DNA of 64,000 nt, taken from contig NZ_JAHGAJ010000002.1 of NCBI RefSeq assembly GCF_030248535.1, positions 124,001-188,000 of the forward strand. Reading direction: 5' to 3'. Source of the stretch: Vibrio sp. D404a. Lineage in GTDB: Bacteria; Pseudomonadota; Gammaproteobacteria; Enterobacterales; Vibrionaceae. The stretch's first letter is position 1, and every line of letters starts with the position of its first letter. Of this stretch, positions 1-8,698 are shown one piece after another. The notes under the pieces were generated by a model, which saw only the letters and a list, made by a program, of their open reading frames with translations, did not search any database and was not told the origin of the DNA. Position numbers and translations under genes: made by a program.

Positions 1-334
1 TAGCAACAGCCGTATCGAATAAGTTCTTAACCAGTGCGATATACTCGTCAAGGAACCCGATCTGCTCATTGGTCGCTTTCTTCGCCCAAACACCTGCCAA
101 TACTTCACCTAAATCGGCAACCACGGCATCGGCTTCTTTAAGCAGTTGGAATCGAACGCTTGAGTGCAACTCAGGATTTTGCTCGAAAATCGCCATGATG
201 TTCGTTGAGATCATGTCTGTAACGATATCTTCAACACTTTCCGTGCCTGTATCACCTTTGCCACTTGTAAATACATCCAAATTAAACGACAAGTGCTCAA
301 TTAAAGCTAAATAACCATCGGTTTCTACAACCAC
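1..334 (-). CDS. DUF3802 family protein (partial, C-terminus beyond window)
   Basis: An open frame runs on the minus strand from a GTG at 332-334 off the left edge with no stop. It has a GGAGA ribosome-binding site just upstream on that strand. The readable 111 residues are acidic and probably helical. They begin VVETDGYLALIEHLS and contain an LKEADAVVADLGEVLAG stretch. I recognise this as resembling the small Vibrio/Shewanella DUF3802 family (about 113 residues), so only a few C-terminal residues should be missing. The function is unknown. The opposite-strand frame over this stretch is judged to be its shadow. The family assignment is from memory and moderately sure; the coding call itself is firmer because of frame length and the ribosome-binding site. 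Confidence 0.6.
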   Translation of the reverse strand, partial: MVVETDGYLALIEHLSFNLDVFTSGKGDTGTESVEDIVTDMISTNIMAIFEQNPELHSSVRFQLLKEADAVVADLGEVLAGVWAKKATNEQIGFLDEYIALVKNLFDTAVA

Positions 335-794
335 AATACATCTCCGTTTATGCTCAATGGTAAATTCTTTATCACGATAACCTACAATACTAGGCGAACT
401 CTCAGTATTGTCATTAACTAATTGTTTGATTTGCTAATAATGCACTTCACCGTGCGGTTAAGTGCTCAAAATTAACTCAGAAGTGGTAGCAACTTCATTG
501 ATTATCGTTGAGTGACTCATTAAAACAGAGTTTTTTGAATCACGAACTGATTTACAACAATATCAATTGAATAAGGCTTTTTCAGCAATCGGGTATATAG
601 GTCGTCTCAAATGTGAGATTGATTCCATACTAAACCCGTTGTTATGCGATTTTTATTAAGGGCTAAAGGTCACAATTCTCGTAATTGCTAGTCTCACAGA
701 GTAATTACAGCTAAGAACATTGACGCATACGTCTATAAATAGTGGAAATTTATCCTAAACTATTGCTTATACCCACGTTCTTTGAGGATTTCCT
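335..794. other. Intergenic stretch, divergent promoter region
   Basis: These 460 bp are AT-rich and lie between the divergent DUF3802 gene and the fructosamine-kinase gene, so they must hold both promoters. I see a short inverted repeat (TCTCA-N4-TGAGA) near 604-617. No convincing RNA gene, terminator or open frame was seen. I could not settle on a single -35/-10 pair. Confidence 0.4.
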
Positions 795-1661
795 ATGTGG
801 CAGGCCATTTCTCAACAACTTTCAGACACCCTTCTATTTAACTTCCCTATCACCGAGCGCGTTAAGGTATCTGGTGGCGATATTAATGATTGCTACATGA
901 TCACCGACGGCAATGAACGCTACTTTGTGAAAGTGAATCAAAGGGAGTTCATCAACAAGTTCGAGATAGAGGCCGAGAACCTGCGCCTTCTGCGCAATAC
1001 CACTACGGTTTACGTACCAGAGTTGGTATTGATAGGAACCACCAAGGAATCGTCATTTATTATCCTCAACTATCTTCCAACCAAGCCACTCGACACAGGC
1101 AACAATGGATTTGACTTCGGTGTTTCCTTGGCGAAGTTACACCTATGGGGAGAGCAGAAAGAGTTCGGCTACGATCAAGACAATTACATCGGCGCTACGT
1201 TACAGCCAAACCCTTGGCACAAGAAATGGGGACGCTTTTTCTCTGAACAACGCATTGGCTTTCAATTGCAACTGTTAAAAGAGAAAGGCATCGATTTTGG
1301 CGATATCGATGAAATTGTCGATGTTGTCCACAATCAACTGGCAGGTCACAATCCTTCACCCTCCCTGCTCCATGGGGATTTATGGCACGGTAATGTCGCG
1401 ACGTCAGCATTTGGCCCGATTTGTTATGACCCAGCGTGTTATTGGGGAGATAGAGAGTGTGATATCGCTATGACTGAGCTGTTTGGTGGTTTTCCTGATG
1501 AGTTTTATCAAGGCTACCAAAGCGTCGCTCCGCTGGACGTCGACTATAATGTTCGAAAAGACCTTTATAACTTGTACCATCTTCTCAATCACTGCAACCA
1601 ATTTGGCGGGCATTACTTGGCGCAAACGGAAGCACACATTCAGAAGATCCTGGCCGTTTAA
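795..1661 (+). CDS. Fructosamine kinase family protein (FN3K/YniA-like)
   Basis: This 288-residue protein is a normal full length for the bacterial fructosamine-kinase/ketosamine-3-kinase family, which has an aminoglycoside-phosphotransferase fold. These cytosolic enzymes phosphorylate sugar moieties of glycated amines and are thought to help deglycate proteins. The catalytic loop LLHGDLWHGN is at residues 191-200 (H193, D195, N200). The metal-binding aspartate follows in YDPACYWGDRECD at 211-223. An N-terminal ATP-binding lobe contains K46 in YFVKV. The ATG follows a TTGAGGA ribosome-binding site. It is followed 22 bp later by the CPXCG gene, probably as an operon. The family is clear; the true substrate in Vibrio is not known from sequence. 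Confidence 0.88.
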   Translation: MWQAISQQLSDTLLFNFPITERVKVSGGDINDCYMITDGNERYFVKVNQREFINKFEIEAENLRLLRNTTTVYVPELVLIGTTKESSFIILNYLPTKPLDTGNNGFDFGVSLAKLHLWGEQKEFGYDQDNYIGATLQPNPWHKKWGRFFSEQRIGFQLQLLKEKGIDFGDIDEIVDVVHNQLAGHNPSPSLLHGDLWHGNVATSAFGPICYDPACYWGDRECDIAMTELFGGFPDEFYQGYQSVAPLDVDYNVRKDLYNLYHLLNHCNQFGGHYLAQTEAHIQKILAV

Positions 1662-1683
1662 GTTGCTATGAGGAGCACCGACT

Positions 1684-1887
1684 ATGCACAACTACACTGA
1701 AAAGCATGTGTCTTGTCCGCATTGTGGACATTCAATTGGTATCACCCTAGATGCTTCAAATGGAAGCCAAGATTTTTACGATGATTGCCCTGCTTGCTGC
1801 AATGCGATTCATTTAGACATGCAGGTCGATGAAGTCAGAAATACCATCCACCTCTCTATTGATGCAGACGACGAACAAGTGTTCTAA
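1684..1887 (+). CDS. CPXCG-motif cysteine-rich zinc-binding protein
   Basis: This small 67-residue protein carries two paired-cysteine knuckles, CPHCG at residues 11-15 and CPACC at 35-39, typical of the Cys-rich CPXCG family (a probable zinc ribbon). The rest is acidic (DVDEVRNTIHLSIDADDEQ). An AGGAGC ribosome-binding site precedes the ATG. It starts 22 bp after the fructosamine-kinase gene and ends just before a bidirectional terminator, so the two probably form one transcription unit. The function is unknown; a structural zinc site is the only safe inference. Confidence 0.8.
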   Translation: MHNYTEKHVSCPHCGHSIGITLDASNGSQDFYDDCPACCNAIHLDMQVDEVRNTIHLSIDADDEQVF

Positions 1888-1945
1888 CCAAATGAATAAC
1901 CGCTAGGACCCTGCAGTTAAGTGCGGTTTTGGTGTCCTAAAATGG

Positions 1946-1975
1946 AAAAGGAGCACGTAATGACGTGCTCCTTTG
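1946..1975. terminator. Bidirectional intrinsic terminator
   Basis: A perfect 9-bp stem GGAGCACGT/ACGTGCTCC (1950-1958 with 1963-1971) and a 4-nt loop are flanked by AAA on the left and TTT on the right. It sits between the convergent CPXCG gene and ribE, so it can serve both strands. A second weaker stem (ACCGC/GCGGT, 1899-1927, followed by TTT) lies just upstream on the plus strand. Confidence 0.75.
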
Positions 1976-2033
1976 CTTTCTAGTGATTCACAAGCCTATT
2001 CAAATCTTTTCAAACACAGGCTTTTATCATCGC

Positions 2034-2645
2034 TTACTGATTTTGACTTGCCAGCACACGCTCAACGGTGTCTACAATCGCTTGTGTCTGTGGGTCAAAT
2101 TCAATATTCACTTGGTCACCCACTTCACGACGGCCAAACAGAGTGCGATTGAGTGTTTCAGGAATAAGGTGCACAGAGAAACGGTTTTCTTTCACTTCTC
2201 CGATAGTCAGTGAACAACCATCAATGCCTATGTAGCCTTTGCTCAAAACGTACTTCATGCTTTCTTGAGGTAACTCAAACCAGATGGTTCGGTTATTCTC
2301 TGTTTTGATCACATCTACGATATTTGCCATCAAAGAGATATGGCCCGACATGCTGTGACCGCCAATCTCATCGCCGAACTTAGCCGCTCGCTCCACGTTC
2401 ACCAAGTCGCCCTGATTCAAACCACCCAAGTTTGTCAGTCTCAGTGTCGCTTGCATTAAATCAAAAGAGATTTGTGAACCATTGATCTCAGTTACGGTTA
2501 AGCAACAACCATTGTGAGCGACAGATGCCCCAATCGTTAAGCCCTTGGCCATATCATCGCTCAATTCAATAACATGAGTCTGAAACATCTCTTTCTTTTC
2601 AATAGCAACCAAAGTCGCCATACCTTGCACGATACCTGTAAACAT
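2034..2645 (-). CDS. ribE: Riboflavin synthase alpha subunit
   Basis: This enzyme dismutates two 6,7-dimethyl-8-ribityllumazines to riboflavin plus the pyrimidinedione, the last step of riboflavin synthesis. The start is set at the ATG giving MFTGIVQG, the invariant N-terminus of the family. An in-frame codon 13 residues upstream would add a non-conserved tail. The 203 residues hold the two Lum_binding barrel repeats: [12 protein letters not shown] and [10 protein letters not shown] in the first half, [12 protein letters not shown] and [10 protein letters not shown] in the second. It resembles the E. coli enzyme (ribC/ribE) closely along its whole length and, as there, lies next to the MATE pump gene. 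No FMN riboswitch is apparent upstream. Confidence 0.93.
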   Translation of the reverse strand: MFTGIVQGMATLVAIEKKEMFQTHVIELSDDMAKGLTIGASVAHNGCCLTVTEINGSQISFDLMQATLRLTNLGGLNQGDLVNVERAAKFGDEIGGHSMSGHISLMANIVDVIKTENNRTIWFELPQESMKYVLSKGYIGIDGCSLTIGEVKENRFSVHLIPETLNRTLFGRREVGDQVNIEFDPQTQAIVDTVERVLASQNQ

Positions 2646-2806
2646 AATATTCCCGTTTTGTGTTGTCACATCACAGTTTTTCATAGCAGTTGCGGTGACA
2701 TTTCTTTATTATTCGCCCAGTGGCGCATTACGATCAGTATCTCTGATTCTTCCTGAATGTCCATCCCTAAGCATCTTGTCTTATTATCTTCTATCTGGAG
2801 TCATTT

Positions 2807-4177
2807 GTGCACCGTTACAAAACAGAAGCATCCAACTTAATTAAACTCGCTACGCCGGTGTTGATCGCCTCGGTCGCCCAAACGGGCATGGGATTTGTCG
2901 ATACGGTTATGGCCGGTGGTGTCAGTGCTATTGATATGGCTGCCGTATCGATTGCTGCGAGTATTTGGTTGCCTTCTATTTTATTTGGCGTCGGTTTGCT
3001 AATGGCTTTAGTACCTGTCGTTGCTCAGCTCAATGGTTCAGGCCGCCAAGAGAAAATTTCATTTGAGATTCAACAAGGCGCTGTGATGGCATTGCTTATC
3101 TCGATGCCAATCATCGGTGTGTTGTTTCAAACCCAGAACATTCTTAACTTAATGGATGTTGAACCTTTGATGGCGGCGAAGACCAACGGTTACATGCATG
3201 CGGTGATGTATGCAGTGCCGGCGTTTCTTTTGTTCCAGACGCTACGTAGCTTCACAGATGGTATGTCTCTGACCAAACCTGCGATGTTTATTGGCTTTAT
3301 CGGTCTTTTACTCAATATCCCACTTAACTGGATGTTCGTCTACGGCAAGTTAGGTGCGCCTGCCCTTGGGGGTGTTGGCTGTGGTGTTGCAACTGCGATC
3401 GTTTACTGGGTGATGTTTGCCTTATTGCTTGGCTACGTCATAACATCAAAACGCCTAGCTAAAATTAATCTATTTGGTCAATTTCACAAGCCTCAATTAA
3501 AAGCTCAGGTACGCCTTTTTAAGCTCGGCTTTCCTGTCGCAGCAGCCTTGTTCTTTGAAGTTACGTTGTTTGCCGTTGTAGCACTCTTAGTCGCACCGCT
3601 TGGTCCTATGATTGTTGCGGCACACCAAGTTGCCATCAACTTCTCATCTTTGGTGTTCATGTTACCAATGAGTGTTGGCGCAGCGGTAAGTATCCGTGTT
3701 GGTCATAAGCTTGGTGAGAACAGCACAGAAGGTGCAAGAATCGCTACTCATGTTGGTATTCTTGTCGGTTTGGCGATGTCTCTGATCACAGCGTTGATTA
3801 CTATTCTATTCCGCGAGCAGATCGCCCTTCTATACACAGAGAACACCGCAGTAATTACCATTGCAATGCAGTTACTCCTCTTTGCAGCTGTCTACCAATG
3901 TACCGATGCGATTCAAGTTATTGCAGCAGGCGCACTGCGTGGCTACAAAGATATGCGCTCAATTTTTAACCGTACCTTTGTTGCTTACTGGGTGTTAGGT
4001 CTGCCACTTGGCTATATCTTAGGTATGACAGATTGGATTGTAGAACCTATGGGTGCTCACGGTTTCTGGACAGGTTTCATTGTTGGCCTATCGTCAGCCG
4101 CACTATTATTAGGTTTGAGACTTCGTTGGATGCATAAGCAAGATGACAGTGTGCAGATGGCCTTCAGCGAGCGTTAA
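2807..4177 (+). CDS. norM: Multidrug/Na+ antiporter NorM (MATE family)
   Basis: This 456-residue, twelve-helix inner-membrane exporter matches the length and N-terminus (HRYKTEASNLIKLATPVLIASVAQTG) of Vibrio NorM. Those pumps expel cationic drugs and fluoroquinolones in exchange for Na+. Two homologous six-helix halves are visible; the second begins around LFKLGFPVAAALFFEVTLFAVVALL. The start codon is GTG at 2807, preceded by CTGGAG. It is divergent from ribE across about 160 bp, the same neighbourhood as mdtK-ribC in E. coli. An intrinsic terminator follows. The identification is strong; substrate range is inferred from the family. Confidence 0.92.
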   Translation: MHRYKTEASNLIKLATPVLIASVAQTGMGFVDTVMAGGVSAIDMAAVSIAASIWLPSILFGVGLLMALVPVVAQLNGSGRQEKISFEIQQGAVMALLISMPIIGVLFQTQNILNLMDVEPLMAAKTNGYMHAVMYAVPAFLLFQTLRSFTDGMSLTKPAMFIGFIGLLLNIPLNWMFVYGKLGAPALGGVGCGVATAIVYWVMFALLLGYVITSKRLAKINLFGQFHKPQLKAQVRLFKLGFPVAAALFFEVTLFAVVALLVAPLGPMIVAAHQVAINFSSLVFMLPMSVGAAVSIRVGHKLGENSTEGARIATHVGILVGLAMSLITALITILFREQIALLYTENTAVITIAMQLLLFAAVYQCTDAIQVIAAGALRGYKDMRSIFNRTFVAYWVLGLPLGYILGMTDWIVEPMGAHGFWTGFIVGLSSAALLLGLRLRWMHKQDDSVQMAFSER

Positions 4178-4200
4178 GGTCACTCTCCATCATAGCTACA

Positions 4201-4226
4201 AAGAGCCCCAGAAAAGGGGCTCTTTT
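4201..4226. terminator. Bidirectional intrinsic terminator
   Basis: The stem AAGAGCCCC (4201-4209) pairs with GGGGCTCTT (4216-4224), followed by TTT. It lies between the convergent norM and ligase genes and reaches into the last codons of the ligase on the minus strand. Confidence 0.8.
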
Positions 4227-5067
4227 AGTATTCGTCTTTCTCTCTGACAAAGCGAGCAAATTTGGGTTTACCATTTTGCGTAAGTCCATTGTATCGGAAG
4301 GTAATACGGCTACCGATTTGTGGCGGGTCTAATCGCATCTCGTCAGTAAAGCCTGTCCCTAAATAAAACTGCACACCTTTCGCGGTATGGACTAAAAGCG
4401 ATCCCATCATACCCGTGTATTTGCCTGTTCCCGCTTTATATCCCACAACAATCGCTTCGGCATCATGATGTCGTTTTAACTTCAGTAAATCATTACTGCG
4501 ACCACCCTGATAACGGCTGGTTACTTTGCGAAGCATGATGCCCTCACCTTTTTCGTTATCAATATTATCCAGCTGTCTATAGAGTGACGCCTCGCTCTCG
4601 ATTGGGTGATGTTCGACATAATGAACGTGTTTCCTGTTTATCCGCTTTACCCAATCAATGATGTTGTAATAACGCTTTTGGTAATCGCCCGCTGAGCCCG
4701 GCATATCAAACAGCATGAAATCAATCTGCTTCCAAGCTTGGTCGACCGGAGTGGTATCGAGCACAGTTTGTTGGACAATGTGAAAACGATCCCGACCCGC
4801 CCAAAGTTCCCCTTCCAACCGTATCTGGGGCAAAGGGTCTGTAAACCATGATGGAGCATAAATACGGTTGCCATTACGAGTATATAGATGCTGACCGTCC
4901 CAAATCGCTCGAACGCCATCCAGTTTTTCGCTCTGCCAGTACTCGTTGATATCAATATGAGGGTCATAGTGGTTAGCTAACATCACTTGGTAAGTTGGTT
5001 GTTCATGCGCACTCAATGGGCTTGTGAGCATTAGTAGGGTCGCAATCGTCAGTTTGTTGAGAGTCAT
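4225..5067 (-). CDS. Exported ATP-dependent DNA ligase (LigE/minimal type)
   Basis: This 280-residue protein begins with a signal-peptide-like segment (MTLNKLTIATLLMLTSPLSA, then HEQPTYQ), as in the periplasmic LigE-type ligases of Haemophilus, Neisseria and Vibrio. The nucleotidyltransferase motifs are in order: motif I SEKLDGVRA with the adenylated lysine at K48, motif III LEGELW, motif IV GEGIMLRK, motif V LLKLKRHHDAEA. A C-terminal OB domain follows (GYKAGTGKYTG onward, ending RFVREKDEY). There are no zinc-finger or BRCT domains. It seals nicks in duplex DNA using ATP. A periplasmic role, for instance in DNA uptake or extracellular DNA handling, is inference from the leader. Confidence 0.88.
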   Translation of the reverse strand: MTLNKLTIATLLMLTSPLSAHEQPTYQVMLANHYDPHIDINEYWQSEKLDGVRAIWDGQHLYTRNGNRIYAPSWFTDPLPQIRLEGELWAGRDRFHIVQQTVLDTTPVDQAWKQIDFMLFDMPGSAGDYQKRYYNIIDWVKRINRKHVHYVEHHPIESEASLYRQLDNIDNEKGEGIMLRKVTSRYQGGRSNDLLKLKRHHDAEAIVVGYKAGTGKYTGMMGSLLVHTAKGVQFYLGTGFTDEMRLDPPQIGSRITFRYNGLTQNGKPKFARFVREKDEY

Positions 5068-5229
5068 CGTCTTTCCATAAATGAGCGTTCACCTCAATTT
5101 AAGAACTCATTGGGATAACTTTCATCGTGTGAATGAAAACGCTGCGACAAACTCACCAAAACTATAACTAGAGCCGTTTCATTTGCATTATCTATGCGTT
5201 ATCGACCCCAAGTTATCCGCTCTTTTTCA

Positions 5230-5267
5230 TTCTCAAATTGAGAAACAGCGGTTTGTCATTATGAGAA
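5230..5267. promoter_or_regulatory. Tandem SypG-type activator sites upstream of sypA
   Basis: Two copies of a 15-bp palindromic element lie 23 bp apart, about two helical turns: TTCTCAAATTGAGAA (5230-5244) and TTGTCATTATGAGAA (5253-5267). The pattern TTCTCA-N3-TGAGAA recurs upstream of sypI, sypM and sypP. From memory the V. fischeri SypG enhancer begins TTCTCANNNTG, which fits. The sites lie about 50-85 bp upstream of a -24/-12 promoter, a normal place for a bacterial enhancer. Confidence 0.75.
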
Positions 5268-5314
5268 GAAAAACACACAAAACATAAGTTGTTGATAAAT
5301 AACAGAAATAAAAT

Positions 5315-5330
5315 TGGCACAGACCGTGCA
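5315..5330 (+). promoter_or_regulatory. Sigma-54 promoter of sypA
   Basis: TGGCACAGACCGTGCA fits the -24/-12 consensus. GG is at 5316-5317 and GC at 5328-5329 with exactly 10 bp between. Transcription should start near 5342, about 40 bp before the sypA ATG. Confidence 0.85.
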
Positions 5331-5380
5331 ATGTGGAAGGAAACCGGAAAGAAATATGAATGCTTCAAGGAGAGACCATC

Positions 5381-5710
5381 ATGGAACTACGTAAAATTGA
5401 ACTAAGCAACTCAACCCTAACTCTTGAAATTTTTGGCGACCTAGATGCTTCAGGCAGCCGTAAAGTTCAGACAGACATTGATGATGTGATTACCAATGAC
5501 CTTCATCCTGAGATTGAGATCGACTTTAGTCAGGTACAGTTTTTAGATTCTTCAGGTGTCGGTGCCATTGTTTACATGTTCAAACGCCTTACTGAACGCG
5601 AGCGCAACATGCGATTAGAGAATGTGACTGGTCAACCGCTAGAGATCATGAATCTGCTTCGCATCGGCCACGCTATCCCTGTTAACTCAAAAAACTCTGC
5701 TAATTCATAA
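5381..5710 (+). CDS. sypA: STAS-domain regulator SypA
   Basis: This 109-residue single STAS domain is of the anti-sigma-factor-antagonist type. Start ATG 5381 is chosen because AAGGAGAG lies 8-14 bp upstream; an earlier in-frame codon at 5360 would overlap that site. The phospho-acceptor region reads QFLDSSGVGAIV, with serines at 57 and 58. In V. fischeri the equivalent serine of SypA is phosphorylated by the kinase/phosphatase SypE, and unphosphorylated SypA permits biofilm formation. No SypE is encoded in this window. It is first gene of the sypABCD unit behind a sigma-54 promoter. The identification rests on domain plus position and is strong. Confidence 0.87.
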   Translation: MELRKIELSNSTLTLEIFGDLDASGSRKVQTDIDDVITNDLHPEIEIDFSQVQFLDSSGVGAIVYMFKRLTERERNMRLENVTGQPLEIMNLLRIGHAIPVNSKNSANS

Positions 5711-5768
5711 AGTTCCACTAAGCTAAAGATGTACATAATTATAATAAAAAAATTCAAAGGACGTTGGC

Positions 5769-6602
5769 ATGAAAAAATGGAATTCTTACATAGCCCTTTC
5801 TCTGTCTGTGCTTGTTGTGGGTTGCAGCAGCTACCCAGAACATGGCACAGGAGGCTTGGCAGAGAGTTATGATTCAATAAACTATCAAAACGCTGATTTT
5901 TCGCCGGTAATGCCTGATGAGCCGCTTGGACCTGAACACGGCCTACGCTTTGATTGGCAGTTGGCGAAGCTTCATCTCGATTCCTTAATTCAAGAAGGCG
6001 CGCGCTGGTGCTTCCCTGCAGCGGTCGTTCAAGCCATCGAGAAACAAAACCGTATCGCGCGCGAGCTTCAAGGTGGTTTACTGCTTGATGCCGCAAACGA
6101 CTTAGTGATTCAGCGCAAACGCCTTAACGACCTAGAAACAAGACTAGACTACGTGACCTCGCAAGCTCGCTGCGCACCTCCAAAAAACGAGGCGCAATTT
6201 AGATTACAGCTTTCAGTTATCGAACAGCTCTATGACCTTCTTAACGTCGACAATCAATTTGCCCACAACTCGACAGAAGTTAACCCCAAGTACATGGGAC
6301 ATTTAGCAGAAGCGACAGCCATTCTAAAAGACTACCCAACATTAGAACTGATTGTAACCGGCCACGCCGATGCAACGGGTACCGAAGATTACAACGATAA
6401 GCTCGCTTTAGGGCGTGCTAAGCAAGTTGAACGTTACCTCACCATCTTTGGTCTGAGCCCAACACGCATTAAAACCGTGTCAGTCGGCGAGACAGTACCA
6501 CTATTCGAAGGTGAATCAGCAGGCACTCGCCTTACCAATCGCCGCGTAAGTATTGAAATTGTTTCACCAGACAACGCCGAAATGATGGGAGAGACACTAT
6601 GA
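5769..6602 (+). CDS. sypB: OmpA-family lipoprotein SypB
   Basis: This 277-residue protein has a lipoprotein signal (SLSVLVVGCSS, acylated Cys at about residue 19). A middle region with coiled-coil-like sequence (LLLDAANDLVIQRKRLNDLETRLDYV) follows. The C-terminal OmpA/MotB peptidoglycan-binding domain starts around GHLAEATAILKDYP and includes VTGHADATGTEDYNDKLALGRA and TRLTNRRVSIEI. It probably anchors the export machinery to the cell wall at the outer membrane. Its stop overlaps the sypC start by 4 bp, implying coupled translation. Position and domain match SypB of V. fischeri. Confidence 0.85.
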   Translation: MKKWNSYIALSLSVLVVGCSSYPEHGTGGLAESYDSINYQNADFSPVMPDEPLGPEHGLRFDWQLAKLHLDSLIQEGARWCFPAAVVQAIEKQNRIARELQGGLLLDAANDLVIQRKRLNDLETRLDYVTSQARCAPPKNEAQFRLQLSVIEQLYDLLNVDNQFAHNSTEVNPKYMGHLAEATAILKDYPTLELIVTGHADATGTEDYNDKLALGRAKQVERYLTIFGLSPTRIKTVSVGETVPLFEGESAGTRLTNRRVSIEIVSPDNAEMMGETL

Positions 6603-8698
6603 GAGCCCTAATCATTACTTTGGTATGTTGCCTGACATTTTGGGTAACAACCGCACACAGTGAAGAAGAATTCAGCGATGCTGTTCAAGTTGGTGACCTT
6701 ATTCAAGTCAATGTACCCGGCGAAGAGAGCCTAAATAAAGGCTTTCAGGTAGATAAGCGTGGACGCATTACCTTACCTGAGGTTGGTGCGGTCTATGTGG
6801 CTGGTTATGACAATGAACAACTTCAGAAAGTGGTGATTGACGCACTCAGCACCACTTACCGCGATTTATCAACCGCATCTGTGTTCATCAAAGAGCAACA
6901 GATATTGATTTCAGTCCAAGGTTACGTAGAGCAGCCCGGTGAATATACGCTGTCGCTAGGTTCTAGCGTTCAAATGGCGCTTTATGCTGCTGGCGGTCTA
7001 AGAGCCGGTGCTCAATTGGATAAGCTGATCCTTAAGCGAGGCGCTGACAGAAAAGAGTTCAACTACAAACGCTTTCTAGATTCCGGCGATGATTCCCAAT
7101 TACCCGAGCTACAATCTCTTGATTCAATCTTCGTTCCAGCCTCTCCACTTGTTGGTAACATCGAGCAAGAGTTCGATGCCGCAAAGCTTGCTAATTCAGG
7201 CGACAGTGCTGACTCACGTAATTCGATTAAGGTATTTGGTGAAGTTAATGCACCCGGTTCTTTCGCATATAAAGACAATACCGACCTTGTCGACGTCATC
7301 ATGCGTTCTGGTGGCGTGACACGCTACGCTGGTGTTGAGCAGATTCGTGTAATCTCAAACAATACGCCGACACTATTCAACCTAAAACAGTACCTAGATT
7401 CGGGCGATGCTTCCCTACTTCCGATTTTACGTCCGGGTTCGACCATTTTTGTTCCAAAGCAAGAAGTGGAAATTAAATCAGGTGCCAACACCGTCTACGT
7501 CATGGGTGAAGTCGCTGAACCGGGCGCATACGATGGTAAAAGAGGTGCGACCTTCATGGATATCTTGGCCAATGCAGGCGGTCCAACGCGTTTTGCAGAA
7601 TCTCGTCAAATCCGCGTAATCAAAGCCAACGGTCAAGTTCTTAAGTTCGATTTAACGGCTTATACTGAAGGTTTGCGCGGTGTTAAGCCACCGGCAATCC
7701 AACCGGGTGACGCGATTTTTGTTCCTGAAAAAACCGACATGAATGAAAAGTCTTGGCTGAAAATCTCACCAGACCGCGCAGTGAATGTGATTGGTGAAGT
7801 GGTTCGCCCAGGGCGTATAGAATGGTCTGACGAAATGGACCTTATGGATCTGCTTGCTCACGTGGGTGGCCCGACTCTACGCGCTGATACCACTAAAATT
7901 GAGGTAGTTAACGGACGCAAGCTTACTGTTTTCGATTTAGATGCCTACATCAAAAACGGTGCTCCGCGGGAAGACCTACCCTTTATTCGAGCTGGTGCGA
8001 TTGTACGAATTCACGATTTACCACAAGATCCATCAGACAACAAATCCCAATGGGTTCGCCAAAGCTCAGATGCGTCTATCTATGTGTTTGGACAAGTGAA
8101 TGCGCCGGGTCGTTACCGCTTTACGAAAGATATGCACTTCTTAGATATCTTATCTGCAGCCGATGGCCCAACCAAAGATGCTGACATCCATAATATTCGT
8201 GTGACGCATAGAGATAAGCCGTATGCGAAAGTGAGTAAACTCAACCTTTCTCTTTACTTTGAAACCGGTGATGAGTCCATCTTACCGAGGGTAACGACTG
8301 GCGATACGATTTACATTCCAGAGAAAGACAAGAACTGGTTAGACACATCAAAAGAGTCGACAGTGAGAGTACTGGGTGCAGTTAACAAACCGGGTCGCTA
8401 TGTCTTCAATGACAATATGACCATTTTAGACGTACTAGCCGAAGCTGCTGGACCAACCGAGAACGCATACTTAGAGAAAATTACCGTAGTGAACATGTCT
8501 TGTTGCCAAGGCCAAGCTCGCACCTTTGACCTGATCAAGTTCAGCAAAACAGCCAACATCTATCACTTACCGGTTCTACGTGCAGGCGATACCATTTACA
8601 TTCCTGACCGCAGTGAAAGCTTTATTGAAAAAGCCCGTGTCGGTCTTGATGACATTCTACGCCTAACCACCACCATCGTATTAATTGGAGCACTATAA
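6599..8698 (+). CDS. sypC: Polysaccharide export protein SypC (Wza-type, six SLBB repeats)
   Basis: This 699-residue protein has a cleavable signal peptide (MRALIITLVCCLTFWVTTAHS). A Poly_export domain follows (VQVGDLIQVNVPGEESLN...RGRITLPEVGAVYV). Then come six SLBB-type repeats, each with a (V/I)xGxVxxPGxY core: VQGYVEQPGEY, VFGEVNAPGSF, VMGEVAEPGAY, VIGEVVRPGRI, VFGQVNAPGRY, VLGAVNKPGRY. Most repeats end in a (D/G)xIF(V/I)P strand. E. coli Wza (about 380 residues) has fewer, so this is a long-necked outer-membrane exporter. It overlaps sypB by 4 bp and its stop overlaps the sypD start (ATAATG). No lipobox is visible, unlike Wza. Confidence 0.87.
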   Translation: MRALIITLVCCLTFWVTTAHSEEEFSDAVQVGDLIQVNVPGEESLNKGFQVDKRGRITLPEVGAVYVAGYDNEQLQKVVIDALSTTYRDLSTASVFIKEQQILISVQGYVEQPGEYTLSLGSSVQMALYAAGGLRAGAQLDKLILKRGADRKEFNYKRFLDSGDDSQLPELQSLDSIFVPASPLVGNIEQEFDAAKLANSGDSADSRNSIKVFGEVNAPGSFAYKDNTDLVDVIMRSGGVTRYAGVEQIRVISNNTPTLFNLKQYLDSGDASLLPILRPGSTIFVPKQEVEIKSGANTVYVMGEVAEPGAYDGKRGATFMDILANAGGPTRFAESRQIRVIKANGQVLKFDLTAYTEGLRGVKPPAIQPGDAIFVPEKTDMNEKSWLKISPDRAVNVIGEVVRPGRIEWSDEMDLMDLLAHVGGPTLRADTTKIEVVNGRKLTVFDLDAYIKNGAPREDLPFIRAGAIVRIHDLPQDPSDNKSQWVRQSSDASIYVFGQVNAPGRYRFTKDMHFLDILSAADGPTKDADIHNIRVTHRDKPYAKVSKLNLSLYFETGDESILPRVTTGDTIYIPEKDKNWLDTSKESTVRVLGAVNKPGRYVFNDNMTILDVLAEAAGPTENAYLEKITVVNMSCCQGQARTFDLIKFSKTANIYHLPVLRAGDTIYIPDRSESFIEKARVGLDDILRLTTTIVLIGAL

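Noticed and set aside
69..314. Plus-strand open frame at the left edge
   Set aside because: It lies opposite a longer minus-strand frame with a ribosome-binding site and a DUF3802-like sequence; composition looks like a shadow.
2645..2806. Possible FMN riboswitch upstream of ribE
   Set aside because: The gap is only about 160 bp and shows none of the conserved RFN core; none is expected for this separate ribE next to norM.
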